Assembly (NCBI GenBank): GCA_966210725.1
Contig: CBIHLN010000011.1
Location: 1 to 49,590, forward strand
DNA: 49,590 bases
From: Lysobacter_C sp966210725
GTDB lineage: Bacteria; Pseudomonadota; Gammaproteobacteria; Xanthomonadales; Xanthomonadaceae
Direction: 5' to 3'
Shown here: positions 8,367-17,085 of the stretch, one piece after another
How the letters are laid out: every line of letters begins with the position of its first letter
Position numbering within the stretch: position 1 is the first letter of the stretch
Position numbers and translations under genes: made by a program
Notes under the pieces: model-generated
The model's database searches: none
What the model was told of the DNA's origin: nothing
What the model saw: the letters and a program-made list of their open reading frames with translations, nothing else

Positions 8367-10388
8367 TCACCGCGCCACGAACCGGATCGCCTGCCCGCCG
8401 CCCGCGGCCAGCCGCAGCGGCAGCGCGTCGGCGCTGGTCACCTCGACCGTCTCGCGCTCGAAGGCGAACGGCTGGTCCTCCCAGTGCGCGCCCTCGCCGT
8501 CGCGGTACACCTGCGCGGTGTAGCGTCGGCCGGGCTCGAGGAACGACAGCGGCACCTGCAACGCACGGCCCTGCTCGTCGGTCACGGCACCGAGGTACCA
8601 GTCGGCGCTGTCGCGGTCCTGGCGGGCGACCACGGCGTAGTCGCCGATCTTGCCCATCAGCACGCGCGTCTGCGTCCAGTCCGCCGGTACGTCCTTGATG
8701 AACTGGAACGCGTCCATGTACTTGGCGTAGTTTTCCGGCAGGTCCGCGGCCATCTGCACCGGGCTGTAGAGCACGACGTACAACGCCAGTTGCTTCGCCA
8801 GCGTGGTCTGGATGGCCTGGCCGCGGCCTTGCAGGCTGAGGATGCCGGGGGTGAAGTCCATCGGCCCGGACAGCATGCGGGTGAACAGCAGCTCGGTCTC
8901 GTGCTCGGGCGGGTTGGTGGGGTTGCCCCACGCCGCGTACTCCATGCCGCGCGCGCCTTCGCGGCTGACCCAGTTCGGCCAGGTGCGGCGCAGGCCGGTG
9001 TCCTTGACCGGCTCGTGCGCGTTGATCGCCACCCGGTGTTTTGCCGCCGCCTCCAGCACGCGCTGGTGGTGGTTCACGTTCCACTGGCCGTCATGCCATT
9101 CGCGGGCGATGCTGCCGTCGGGCAGGCGCCGCTCGATCTGGCCGGCATCGCACACATAACCGGTCTTGACCACGTCGATGCCGAGCCGGTCGTTCATCGC
9201 GAACGCCGTGTCCATCTGGTCCTCGTAGTGGCTGACCGCGCATCCGGTCTCGTGGTGGCCGATCAGGTGCACGCCGCGTTCCTTCGCGTAGGCCGACAGC
9301 GCCTCGATGTCGAAGTCCGGCGTCGCCTTCGTGAAATCGAAGTCGTAGCCGTTGCCGAACCACTGCCCGTCCCAGCCCGGGTTCCAGCCCTCCACCAGCA
9401 CGCCGCGGAAGCCGTGTTCGGCGGCGAAGTCGATGTAGCGCTTCGTGTTGCGCGTGGTCGCGCCGTGCCTGGCGCCGGTCGCCCAGCTCTCGGTCTCCAG
9501 GTGCAGCGACCACCAGATGCCGACGTACTTGGCCGGCTCGAACCAGCTGACGTCGCCCAGCCGGTTGGGCTCGTTGAGGTTGAGGATCAGGTCGCTGGAG
9601 GCATACAGCGCGGGCGCGGTGTCGGCGATCTGGATCGTCCGCCACGGCGTATGGAACGGCAGCGTGCGCTTGACCTTCCAGCCCTCCGAGGCCGGCGACA
9701 GCTGCGTGCGGAAGCGGCGGCCTTCGGCGCGGCGCAGCCACATGCCCGAATAGTCGACCAGCGCGGCCTCGTGGATGGCCACGTGCAGGCCGTCATCGGT
9801 GCGCAGCGTCATCGGCGTATGCGCGGCGGTGACCTGTTCGATCGGCGTCGCGTCGTAGAGGTACTCGTAGCGGTTCCACTCGCCGGCCGGGATCCACCAC
9901 GCGGTGGCCGGCTCGGCGATCACGAACTCGGTCAGCTCGTCGTCGATGACCGCTTCGGCCATGGCCGGCTGCTCGGGGAATGCATAGCGGAAGCCGACGC
10001 CGTCGTCGAACACGCGGAACACCACGTCGAAGGTGCGGTGCGGCGCGATGGCCTCCCGCACGGTGGCGCGCAGTTCCTCGTGGTGGTCGCGCACGAAACG
10101 GTTCTCGCCCCACGGCTGCTCCCAGGTGTCGTCGCGCGACGCGGTGGCGGTGGCGGCGACCTCGAGGTTGCGCTCGATGGTGCCGCTGCCGCGCAGGCGG
10201 AAGCCCATGCGCGAGTCGCCGATCACCGGCTCGCCGAAGCGCAGCACGCGGTAGGCCAGCCGGCCTTCGGTGATGTCCAGCTCGACGGTGAGCACGCCGT
10301 TGGGCGAGGACACCGCGACAACGGTTTCGGCGTGCGCCAGCGGCGTGGCCGCGGCGAGGGCGAGGAGGCTCAGTGCAGGCAAGCGCAT
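8367..10388 (-). CDS. GH97 alpha-glucosidase (SusB-like, inverting type)
   Basis: A 673-residue protein with a signal peptide (MRLPALSLLALAAATPLAHA), so it is periplasmic or secreted. It has the GH97 layout: an N-terminal beta-sandwich, a central (beta/alpha)8 barrel from about residue 290, and a C-terminal beta domain. Motifs GHHETG (Glu380), HEPVKDTG (Glu459) and GMEYAAW (Glu483) correspond in order to Glu439, Glu508 and Glu532 of Bacteroides SusB, an inverting alpha-glucosidase; the 24-residue gap between the last two is the same. It probably releases glucose from maltooligosaccharides. It follows the GH13_23 gene by 50 bp on the same strand, so the two are probably co-transcribed. Confidence 0.9.
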   Translation of the reverse strand: MRLPALSLLALAAATPLAHAETVVAVSSPNGVLTVELDITEGRLAYRVLRFGEPVIGDSRMGFRLRGSGTIERNLEVAATATASRDDTWEQPWGENRFVRDHHEELRATVREAIAPHRTFDVVFRVFDDGVGFRYAFPEQPAMAEAVIDDELTEFVIAEPATAWWIPAGEWNRYEYLYDATPIEQVTAAHTPMTLRTDDGLHVAIHEAALVDYSGMWLRRAEGRRFRTQLSPASEGWKVKRTLPFHTPWRTIQIADTAPALYASSDLILNLNEPNRLGDVSWFEPAKYVGIWWSLHLETESWATGARHGATTRNTKRYIDFAAEHGFRGVLVEGWNPGWDGQWFGNGYDFDFTKATPDFDIEALSAYAKERGVHLIGHHETGCAVSHYEDQMDTAFAMNDRLGIDVVKTGYVCDAGQIERRLPDGSIAREWHDGQWNVNHHQRVLEAAAKHRVAINAHEPVKDTGLRRTWPNWVSREGARGMEYAAWGNPTNPPEHETELLFTRMLSGPMDFTPGILSLQGRGQAIQTTLAKQLALYVVLYSPVQMAADLPENYAKYMDAFQFIKDVPADWTQTRVLMGKIGDYAVVARQDRDSADWYLGAVTDEQGRALQVPLSFLEPGRRYTAQVYRDGEGAHWEDQPFAFERETVEVTSADALPLRLAAGGGQAIRFVAR

Positions 10389-10438
10389 GCGGCGGGGTTC
10401 CTGTGGTGGCAGAGGCGACGCGGACCAACGGGCGCCGG

Positions 10439-12052
10439 TCACCCCAGCGTCGCGTAGTACACGCCGCGCGGCGGCAGGTGCAGGCGGCCGGCTTCGACGT
10501 GGCCGGCGGGTAGGCCGTGGTCGTCGACCGCCGTTGCGGCCAGGCCTTCCGGTAGCGCGCAGGCCGCGGGTTCGGCCGAGAGGTTGAAGGCCACCAGCAG
10601 TCGCTGCCCACCGTGCGTGCGCGTAAACGCCAGCACCGGCTCGGGCGTGTCCAGGAACGCGATGTCGCCGTGCACCAGCGCCGCGTGCTGCTTGCGCCAG
10701 CGCAGGAAGCGCCGGGTGGCGTTGAGCACCGAGCCGTCGTCGGCCTCCTGCGCCTGCACGCTGCGCGCGCGGTGCTCGGCCGGGATCGGCAGCCACGGCG
10801 GCGCGGCGCTGAAACCGGCCTGGCCGTCACTGGACCACGGCATCGGCGTGCGGCAGCCGTCGCGGCCCTTGAAGTTGGGCCAGAAGGAAATGCCGTAGGG
10901 ATCCTGCAACGATTCGAACGGGACATCGGCTTCGCCCAGCCCGAGTTCCTCGCCCTGGTACAGGCACACCGAACCGCGCAGCGAGCACACCAGCGCGACC
11001 AGCTGGCGGGCCAGGTCGTCGGACGCATCCGCGCCGCCCCAGCGCGTCACCGCGCGCTGCACGTCGTGGTTGGAGATCGCCCAGCACGGCCAGCCGTGCG
11101 GCATCTTCGCCTCCAGGTTCTCGACCGTGCCGCGGATGTAGGCCACGGTGAAGTCGTCGGTCAGCAGCTCGAAGCTGTAGCCCATGTGCAGGCGCGTGTC
11201 GCCGACGTACTCGGCCATCGTCGCCAGCGAATCCTCGGACGAGAATTCGCCCAGCGCGGCCGAGCCGGGGTGGCGGTCCATCAGCGCGCGCAGCTGCTCC
11301 ATGAAGACCAGCGTTTCCGGCCGCGTGTTGTTGTAGTGGTGGTACTGGTACGCGTACGGGTTGTCGGCGCTGAAGCCGCGGCCCACCCGCAGGTGCGCCG
11401 GCTTGGGCGGGTTGTCGCGCAGCTGCGCGTCGTGGAAGCAGAAGTTGATCGCGTCCAGCCGCAGCCCGTCGACGCCGCGCGCCAGCCAGAAGTCGACGTT
11501 GTCCAGCGTGGCCTGCTGCACGTCGGGGCAGTGGAAGTTGAGGTCCGGTTGTGCGGCCAGGAAGTTGTGCAGGTAGTACTGCTCGCGCCGCGGCTCCCAC
11601 TTCCACGCCACGCCGCCGAAGATCGACAGCCAGTTGTTGGGCGGCGTGCCGTCAGGCCGCGGATCGGCCCACACGTACCAGTCGGCCTTCGGGTTGTCGC
11701 GGCTCTCCCGGCTTTCCAGGAACCACGCGTGCTGGCTGGAGGTGTGGCTCAGCACCTGGTCGATCATGACCCTGATGCCCAGGCCATGCGCCTTGTCCAG
11801 CAGCCGGTCGAAGTCCTCCAGCGTGCCGAACAGCGGGTCGACGGCGCGGTAGTCGGCGATGTCGTAGCCGAAGTCCGCCATCGGCGACTTGAAGAACGGC
11901 GAGATCCAGATCGCGTCCACGCCGAGGCTGGCCACGTAGTCGAGTTTCTCGACGATGCCGGGCAGGTCGCCCACGCCATCGCCGTCGGTGTCCAGGAAGC
12001 TGCGCGGATAGATCTGGTAGATCACCGCGCCGTGCCACCACTGTGTCGTCAT
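10439..12052 (-). CDS. GH13_23 alpha-glucosidase / transglucosylase (XgtA-like)
   Basis: A 537-residue cytoplasmic enzyme opening WWHGAVIYQIYPRSF, closely resembling the Xanthomonas alpha-glucosidase XgtA (about 538 aa) and other GH13_23 members. The catalytic set is visible: nucleophile Asp200 in GLRLDAINF, acid/base Glu269 in LGEFSSED, and the stabilising Asp in SNHDVQRA. It would split maltose and short maltooligosaccharides; XgtA is also known for glucosyl transfer to acceptors. ATGs at 12058 and 12052 are both possible. The second is preferred because GGA then sits six bases upstream. It is divergent from the MFS transporter, with 235 bp between the start codons. Confidence 0.9.
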   Translation of the reverse strand: MTTQWWHGAVIYQIYPRSFLDTDGDGVGDLPGIVEKLDYVASLGVDAIWISPFFKSPMADFGYDIADYRAVDPLFGTLEDFDRLLDKAHGLGIRVMIDQVLSHTSSQHAWFLESRESRDNPKADWYVWADPRPDGTPPNNWLSIFGGVAWKWEPRREQYYLHNFLAAQPDLNFHCPDVQQATLDNVDFWLARGVDGLRLDAINFCFHDAQLRDNPPKPAHLRVGRGFSADNPYAYQYHHYNNTRPETLVFMEQLRALMDRHPGSAALGEFSSEDSLATMAEYVGDTRLHMGYSFELLTDDFTVAYIRGTVENLEAKMPHGWPCWAISNHDVQRAVTRWGGADASDDLARQLVALVCSLRGSVCLYQGEELGLGEADVPFESLQDPYGISFWPNFKGRDGCRTPMPWSSDGQAGFSAAPPWLPIPAEHRARSVQAQEADDGSVLNATRRFLRWRKQHAALVHGDIAFLDTPEPVLAFTRTHGGQRLLVAFNLSAEPAACALPEGLAATAVDDHGLPAGHVEAGRLHLPPRGVYYATLG

Positions 12053-12136
12053 CGCCATTCCAGGGCCGTATTCGATCGAACGCGGACTATTCCACGGTGT
12101 GCAGGTGCACACGCGTGCGGGCGGTCATGCCGGGCG

Positions 12137-12152
12137 GTGAATACGTTTGCAT
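12137..12152. promoter_or_regulatory. Candidate LacI-type operator between GH13_23 and MFS genes
   Basis: The 16-bp GTGAATACGTTTGCAT is an imperfect palindrome centred on ACGT. Its right half (ACGTTTGCAT) looks like half of a LacI-family operator. It is 85 bp upstream of one gene and 136 bp upstream of the divergent one, where a shared operator for the local regulator would be expected. No second copy was found, so this is tentative. Confidence 0.3.
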
Positions 12153-12287
12153 CCGGGCATGGTGCAGTGCGATGGCTGACTAGGATGGCCGCCATGCCCG
12201 GCCACGCGGGGGCAGGGCGCGCCGCATCCGCGCGCCGTGCCCACCCTCCGTGGGCACGGGCCGCCCGATCAAGAAAAGGACCACCGC

Positions 12288-13781
12288 ATGACCCGCAAAC
12301 CGCAGTTGTCGTTCTGGCAGATCTGGAACATGTGCTTCGGCTTCCTCGGCATCCAGTTCGGCTTCGCGCTGCAGAACGCCAACGTCAGCCGGATCTTCCA
12401 GACGCTGGGCGCGGACATGGAGCAGATCCCGCTGCTGTGGATCGCCGCGCCGCTGACGGGGCTGATCGTGCAGCCCATCGTGGGCTACATGTCCGACCGC
12501 ACCTGGACCGGGCTGGGCCGGCGGCGGCCGTACTTCCTGGTCGGCGCGGTGCTGGCCACCCTGGCGTTGCTGGTGATGCCCAACTCGCCGGCACTGTGGA
12601 TCGCCGCCGGCACGCTGTGGATCCTGGACGCGTCGATCAACATCGCGATGGAGCCGTTCCGCGCGTTCGTCGGCGACCAGCTGCCGGTGCGCCAGCGCCC
12701 CAGCGGCTACGCGATGCAGAGCTTCTTCATCGGCGTGGGGTCGGTGATCGCCTCGATGCTGCCCTTCATCCTGGAGCGCGTGGGCGTGGCCAACACCGCC
12801 GCGCCCGGCGAGGTGCCCGACACGGTGCGCTACGCGTTCTACTTCGGCGGCGCGGTGCTGGTGACGGCGGTCGGCTGGACGGTACTGCGCACGCGCGAGT
12901 ACACGCCCGAGCAGCTGCACGCATGGGACGAAGCGCCGCCGCTGGTGCACCGCCCGCTGGACCGCGCGCGTGCGCGCCGCAGCGGCACGGCGTGGCTGCT
13001 GGCGGGCGTCCTCGGCGCCGCAGCCATCGCGGTGTTTGCGCTCGACCGTCAGCTCTACATCCTGGCGGGCCTGATCGCCGCCTACGGCGTCGCACTGCTG
13101 CTGCGTACCGCGTTCACCGGGGGCAATGCCTTCACCGCCATCCTCGACGACCTGCAGGACATGCCGCAGGCCATGCGGCAGCTGGCGGTGGTGCAGTTCT
13201 TCAGCTGGTTCGCGCTGTTCGCGATGTGGATCTACACCACCGGCGCCGTGACCGGAGTGCACTACGGCAGTACCGACACGTCATCGGCGGCCTACAACGC
13301 CGGGGCCAACTGGGTGGGCGTGCTGTTTGCCGCCTACAACGGTTTCGCTGCGCTGGCCGCGATCGTCATCCCGTGGATGGTGCGCTGGTGGGGCCTGCGC
13401 GTCAGCCATCTCATCAACGTGACGCTCGGCGGGCTGGGGCTGCTGTCGTTCCTGTGGATCCGCGACCCGGCCTGGCTGCTGCTGTCGATGGCCGGCGTCG
13501 GCTTCGCCTGGGCGTCGATCCTGTCGCTGCCGTACGCGCTGCTGTCGGACAGCCTGCCCGCCCGGAAGATGGGCGTGTACATGGGCATCTTCAACTTCTT
13601 CATCGTGATCCCGCAGCTGGTGGCGGCCAGCCTGCTGGGCTTCCTGCTCAAGACGTTCCTCGGTGGCGCGCCGATCAACGCACTCGCCATCGGCGGCGTC
13701 AGCCTGATCGTCGCCGGGCTGTGCGTGCTGCGGGTGCGCGACCCGGCCGCGGCGGCCGTCGCGGTGCCGGTGGCCCGGTAG
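12288..13781 (+). CDS. SLC45-like MFS sugar transporter (maltose/sucrose type)
   Basis: A 497-residue inner-membrane protein with about 12 hydrophobic segments in two halves separated by a charged loop near residues 205-235. The N-terminal FWQIWNMCFGFLGIQFGFALQ-type opening and the loop motif DRTWTGLGRRRPYF are typical of the sucrose/maltose (SLC45, GPH-like) proton symporters. Caulobacter MalY and Xanthomonas SuxC belong to this group. It would import maltose or maltodextrin into the cytoplasm for the GH13_23 enzyme. The start at 12288 has AAAAGGA eight bases upstream; the longer upstream frame is rejected. The amylase gene follows 134 bp later on the same strand. Confidence 0.88.
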   Translation: MTRKPQLSFWQIWNMCFGFLGIQFGFALQNANVSRIFQTLGADMEQIPLLWIAAPLTGLIVQPIVGYMSDRTWTGLGRRRPYFLVGAVLATLALLVMPNSPALWIAAGTLWILDASINIAMEPFRAFVGDQLPVRQRPSGYAMQSFFIGVGSVIASMLPFILERVGVANTAAPGEVPDTVRYAFYFGGAVLVTAVGWTVLRTREYTPEQLHAWDEAPPLVHRPLDRARARRSGTAWLLAGVLGAAAIAVFALDRQLYILAGLIAAYGVALLLRTAFTGGNAFTAILDDLQDMPQAMRQLAVVQFFSWFALFAMWIYTTGAVTGVHYGSTDTSSAAYNAGANWVGVLFAAYNGFAALAAIVIPWMVRWWGLRVSHLINVTLGGLGLLSFLWIRDPAWLLLSMAGVGFAWASILSLPYALLSDSLPARKMGVYMGIFNFFIVIPQLVAASLLGFLLKTFLGGAPINALAIGGVSLIVAGLCVLRVRDPAAAAVAVPVAR

Positions 13782-13824
13782 GCCGTGCCGACTTGATGGC
13801 CGGTGACGTGTACGCGCTGGAAGA

Positions 13825-13867
13825 GCACCCCCTCCCAACCTCCCCCTGCAGGCAGGGGGAGGGGCCA
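13825..13867 (+). repeat. Type-C dispersed repeat, copy 2
   Basis: 42 of 43 bases match the copy at 8298-8340, in the same orientation; the only difference is GGGGCCA for GGAGCCA at the end. It lies between the transporter stop and the amylase start. Confidence 0.8.
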
Positions 13868-13915
13868 ACAGCCACGGCTCTTTGGCGCACCAATGCCGCA
13901 GACCCAGGACACGCA

Positions 13916-15655
13916 ATGACTTCCGATACCCGACCGCTTCGTCCCCTGCTTCTTGCCGCCGCCCTCGCTGGGGCGCTCGCCGCCTGCGCGCACGGGCCTG
14001 CCGGCGGCGTGCAGGACGTCCCGGCCGCCGCGCGCTACGTCGGCACCGACGAGCCTTTCGCCGCCAACGCGGTGTACTTCGTCGTCACCGACCGCTTCGT
14101 CAACGGCGATCCGTCCAACGACCAGCGCGAACAGGGCGGCGCGCATCGCACCTTCGATCGACCGCTCGCGCCCTGCGACGGCGTGGCCGGCAACATCGGT
14201 TACCTGGGGGGCGACTTCAGGGGCATCGTCGACAACCTCGACTACATCCGCGGCATGGGCTTTGGTGCGGTGTGGATCACGCCGGTGGTCGACAACCCGG
14301 ACGAGGCGTTCACCGGTGGCAGCGAGCCCGGATGCGGCACGATCCTCAGCGACCGCGGCAAGACCGGCTACCACGGCTACTGGGGCGTGAACTTCTTCGA
14401 GCTCGACGAGCACCTGCCCAGCGACGGCCTGGACTTCCGCGGGCTGGCCGACGCGGTGCATGCCCGCGACATGAAGCTGGTGCTGGACATCGTCGGCAAC
14501 CACGGGTCGCCGGCGTACTCGATGCCGTCCGACCAGCCGCTGTTCGGCGAGGTCTACGACCGCGACGGCACGTTGATTGCCGACCACCAGAACCTGCCGC
14601 CGACGCAGCTCGATCCCGCCGGCACCCCGCTGCACGCGTTCTTCAACGACACCGGCCCGGTGGACGGCGCGACCGGCTCGATCTTCGATGGCAACCTGGC
14701 GCAGCTGGGCGACTTCAATGCAGCCAACCCGGCGGTGCTCGAGTACCTGTCGCGCGCCTACCTGCACTGGATCGGGCAGGGCGCCGACGCCTTCCGCATC
14801 GACACCATCGCGTGGATGCCGCCCACGTTCTGGGACGCGTTTTCCCGCCGGGTGCGCGCCGAGCATCCGGGCTTCTTCATGTTCGGGGAGGCGTTCGATT
14901 ACGACGCCGCGAAGATCGCCACGCACACGCAGCCCGGCCACGGCGAAGTCAGCGTGCTCGACTTCCCGATGAAGCAGGCGATGGACGAGGTGTTCGGGCG
15001 CAAGCGGCTGGGCTTCGAGCGGCTGGCACCGGCGCTGCACCTGGTGGATGGGCCCTACGCCAACCCGTATGAGCTGGCGACGTTCTACGACAACCACGAC
15101 ATGGCGCGGATGGACGCATCCGATGAGGGCTTCATCGACGCGCACCACTGGCTGTTCACCGCGCGCGGGATCCCGGTCGTCTACTACGGCTCGGAAACCG
15201 GCTTCATGCGCGGCCGCGCCGAACACGCCGGCAACCGCAACTACTACGGGCAGGACCGCGTGGACGCGGCGGCCGGCCACCCGATCCACCGCGCGCTGAC
15301 GCGCATCGCCCACGTGCGCCGCACCATGCCCGCGCTGCAACGCGGCGTGCAGCTCAACGTCGAACTCGCGGGCGACCGCGCCGCGTTCTACCGCGTGCTG
15401 CAGGACGGCGCCACCGCACAGGTCGCACTGGTGCTGCTCAACAAGGGCGATGCGCCGGCCTCGTTTGCCATCGACACGATGCTGCAGCCGGGTACGTGGC
15501 GCGCCGCGCTGTCGGGCGAGTCGCGGCAGGTGGCGACCGGCGGCACGTTGACGGCCGAGGTGCCGGCGCACGGCGCCGAGGTCTGGGTGCTCGACGGGCC
15601 GGTGACGGCGCCGGCGATGGTGGCGGCGTTGGAGGCGGTGGCGGGCAGGGACTGA
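13916..15655 (+). CDS. GH13 alpha-amylase-type lipoprotein
   Basis: A 579-residue protein with a lipoprotein signal (lipobox LAAC, Cys24), so it is probably anchored in the outer membrane. The GH13 barrel starts NAVYFVVTDRFVNGDPSND, the opening seen in alpha-amylases and CGTase-like enzymes that carry a calcium site there. Catalytic residues are Asp296 (FRIDTIAW), Glu325 (FMFGEAFD) and Asp395 (DNHD). A C-terminal beta domain covers about residues 480-565; no starch-binding CBM20 is seen. It would cut starch or maltodextrins outside the inner membrane to feed the transporter and GH97. The upstream open frame is long but non-coding; the signal peptide sets the start. Confidence 0.88.
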   Translation: MTSDTRPLRPLLLAAALAGALAACAHGPAGGVQDVPAAARYVGTDEPFAANAVYFVVTDRFVNGDPSNDQREQGGAHRTFDRPLAPCDGVAGNIGYLGGDFRGIVDNLDYIRGMGFGAVWITPVVDNPDEAFTGGSEPGCGTILSDRGKTGYHGYWGVNFFELDEHLPSDGLDFRGLADAVHARDMKLVLDIVGNHGSPAYSMPSDQPLFGEVYDRDGTLIADHQNLPPTQLDPAGTPLHAFFNDTGPVDGATGSIFDGNLAQLGDFNAANPAVLEYLSRAYLHWIGQGADAFRIDTIAWMPPTFWDAFSRRVRAEHPGFFMFGEAFDYDAAKIATHTQPGHGEVSVLDFPMKQAMDEVFGRKRLGFERLAPALHLVDGPYANPYELATFYDNHDMARMDASDEGFIDAHHWLFTARGIPVVYYGSETGFMRGRAEHAGNRNYYGQDRVDAAAGHPIHRALTRIAHVRRTMPALQRGVQLNVELAGDRAAFYRVLQDGATAQVALVLLNKGDAPASFAIDTMLQPGTWRAALSGESRQVATGGTLTAEVPAHGAEVWVLDGPVTAPAMVAALEAVAGRD

Positions 15656-15682
15656 GGACGCTGACCGGGCGCCGGTTGGTAA

Positions 15683-15754
15683 TCGCGGTTGAAGCCGCTC
15701 CTACAAGAGCGGCGGCGTAACCTCCCACGACTGTAGGAGCGGCTTCAGCCGCGA
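15683..15754. repeat. Type-B REP-like repeats, inverted pair
   Basis: A minus-oriented copy at 15683-15705 (one substitution) and a plus-oriented copy at 15732-15754. They lie 27 bp after the amylase stop and could fold at the 3' end of its transcript. Confidence 0.8.
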
Positions 15755-15778
15755 GGGCCTTACCCGGGACTCCCTATA

Positions 15779-15864
15779 TGTAGGAGCGACGTGAGTCGCG
15801 ACCGGCAGTCGGCGTCTCGCGTTGGGCCCCGAATGCCGCGGTCGCGACTCACGTCGCTCCTACA
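15779..15864. repeat. Type-A REP-like repeats, inverted pair
   Basis: Exact 25-bp copies at 15779-15803 (plus) and 15840-15864 (minus), 36 bp apart. With the adjoining type-B pair this makes a four-unit cluster between the convergent amylase and LacI-type genes. Confidence 0.85.
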
Positions 15865-15887
15865 GAAAAGCCTAGAGAGCGCAGCCG

Positions 15888-16916
15888 CTACGCCCCCGTC
15901 GACCGACGCACCACCAGCGACGCCGGCAGGGTGGTGCTCTCGGCCGGTTCGCCGCGCACCTGCCGGATCAGCGACTCCACCAGCAGTTCGCCGGCGCGCG
16001 TGGTGTCCTGGTAGACGGTGGTGAGCGCCGGCTGTGCGAAGCGCGCCATCGGGATGTCGTCGAAGCCGGCGACCGCGACGTCCTCCGGCACGCGCAGGCC
16101 ATGGTCGCTCAGCGCGCGCATCGCGCCGATGGCGATCAGGTCGCTGGCCGCGAACACCGCGTCGAACGGCAGCTTGCGCGCCAGCAGCGTGCGCGCGGCC
16201 TCGAACCCGGCCTCCTCCGAACTCTCCGCATCCACCTGCAGCGCCGGATCCATGCCGGCACCGACGCCGCGCAGCGCCTCGTCGCAGCCGCGGTAGCGGT
16301 CGTAGAACTCCGGGTAATGGCTGGAGGCATCGCCCAGGAAGGCGATGCGGCGGTGCCCGAGGCCGGCGAGGTGCTCGCCGACCAGCCGTCCGCCGTGCAG
16401 GTTGTCGCACCCGATCGACACCCCCGGCTGGTCGTCCAGCACCGCGCCCCAGCGGACGAAGCGGGTGCCCTGCTCGACCAGGCTCTCGAGCTTGCCGCGA
16501 TAGGCCAGGTAGTCGCCGTAGCCCAGCAGGATCAGGCCGTCGGCCTTCTTGCTGTCCTCGTAGTCCGCGTGCCAGTCGTCCGAGAGCTGCTGGAACGACA
16601 CCAGCAGGTCGTGGCCGTGGCGTGCGCAGGCACGGGTGATGGAGCCCAGCATCGACAGGAAGAACGGGTTGATGTGCGACTCGTCCGGGGTCGGGTCCTC
16701 GAACAGCAGCAGCGCCAGCGTGCCGGCGCGCTGCGTGCGCAGGCTGGAGGCATGCCGGTCGACCTTGTAGTTGAGCTCCCGCACCGCCGCCTCGACCCGC
16801 TCGCGCGTCTGGGCGTTGACCAGCGGGCTGCCGCTCAGCACCCGCGACACCGTGGCCTGCGACACCCCGGCGAGGTGGGCAATGTCGATGGAGGTCGCCT
16901 TGGACTTCTTGCGCAT
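15888..16916 (-). CDS. LacI-family transcriptional regulator of the glucan locus
   Basis: A 342-residue DNA-binding protein. The N-terminal helix-turn-helix and hinge (SIDIAHLAGVSQATVSRVLSG, about residues 9-29) are canonical LacI type, followed by a periplasmic-binding-like sensor domain ending GFDDIPMARFAQPALTTV. By position it probably represses the neighbouring amylase, transporter and alpha-glucosidase genes, like MalI in Caulobacter; the inducer is probably maltose or a derivative (inference). The start at MRKKSK puts the helix-turn-helix at the usual place. A GTG at 16973 would add 19 residues and nearly reach the NtrC sites upstream of glnA, so it is less likely. Confidence 0.88.
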   Translation of the reverse strand: MRKKSKATSIDIAHLAGVSQATVSRVLSGSPLVNAQTRERVEAAVRELNYKVDRHASSLRTQRAGTLALLLFEDPTPDESHINPFFLSMLGSITRACARHGHDLLVSFQQLSDDWHADYEDSKKADGLILLGYGDYLAYRGKLESLVEQGTRFVRWGAVLDDQPGVSIGCDNLHGGRLVGEHLAGLGHRRIAFLGDASSHYPEFYDRYRGCDEALRGVGAGMDPALQVDAESSEEAGFEAARTLLARKLPFDAVFAASDLIAIGAMRALSDHGLRVPEDVAVAGFDDIPMARFAQPALTTVYQDTTRAGELLVESLIRQVRGEPAESTTLPASLVVRRSTGA

Positions 16917-16976
16917 GCGCGGGGACGCTGGGACGGCGGCCGGAATGGGCCGGGCGTGAGTGTAGACCTTCACCGT

Positions 16977-16993
16977 TGCACCAGATCGGTGCG
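16977..16993 (+). promoter_or_regulatory. NtrC enhancer site 1 for glnA
   Basis: TGCACC-N5-GGTGCG matches the NtrC consensus TGCACC-N5-GGTGCA at 11 of 12 positions. Its centre (16985) is about 127 bp upstream of the predicted transcription start. Confidence 0.8.
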
Positions 16994-17007
16994 TCTATGG
17001 ACCTGCC

Positions 17008-17024
17008 CGCACTGAAGCGGTGCA
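17008..17024 (+). promoter_or_regulatory. NtrC enhancer site 2 for glnA
   Basis: CGCACT-N5-GGTGCA matches the NtrC consensus at 10 of 12 positions. It is centred at 17016, 31 bp from site 1, about three helical turns. This is nearly the same spacing as the two strong NtrC sites at E. coli glnA. Confidence 0.78.
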
Positions 17025-17085
17025 CTGTTGGCGCGATCGGGCCGTGTCGCCCATACAAATCAGTGGGTTAGCGGGCGCCCAAAGC

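Noticed and set aside
10613..13915. A plus-strand open frame running about 3.3 kb upstream of the amylase start
   Set aside because: It is open only because of high GC and lies across the GH13_23 and MFS genes. The translated part is low-complexity Arg/Val-rich. The lipoprotein signal at 13916 marks the true start.
13334..15571. A minus-strand open frame of about 745 codons opposite the amylase
   Set aside because: No domain, an Arg/His/Val-rich shadow composition, and the opposite strand codes for a complete GH13 enzyme with all catalytic residues.
16917..16973. A 19-residue longer LacI-type protein starting from GTG at 16973
   Set aside because: It would put the helix-turn-helix unusually far from the N-terminus. 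MRKKSKATSIDIAHLAG is the normal LacI-family start.
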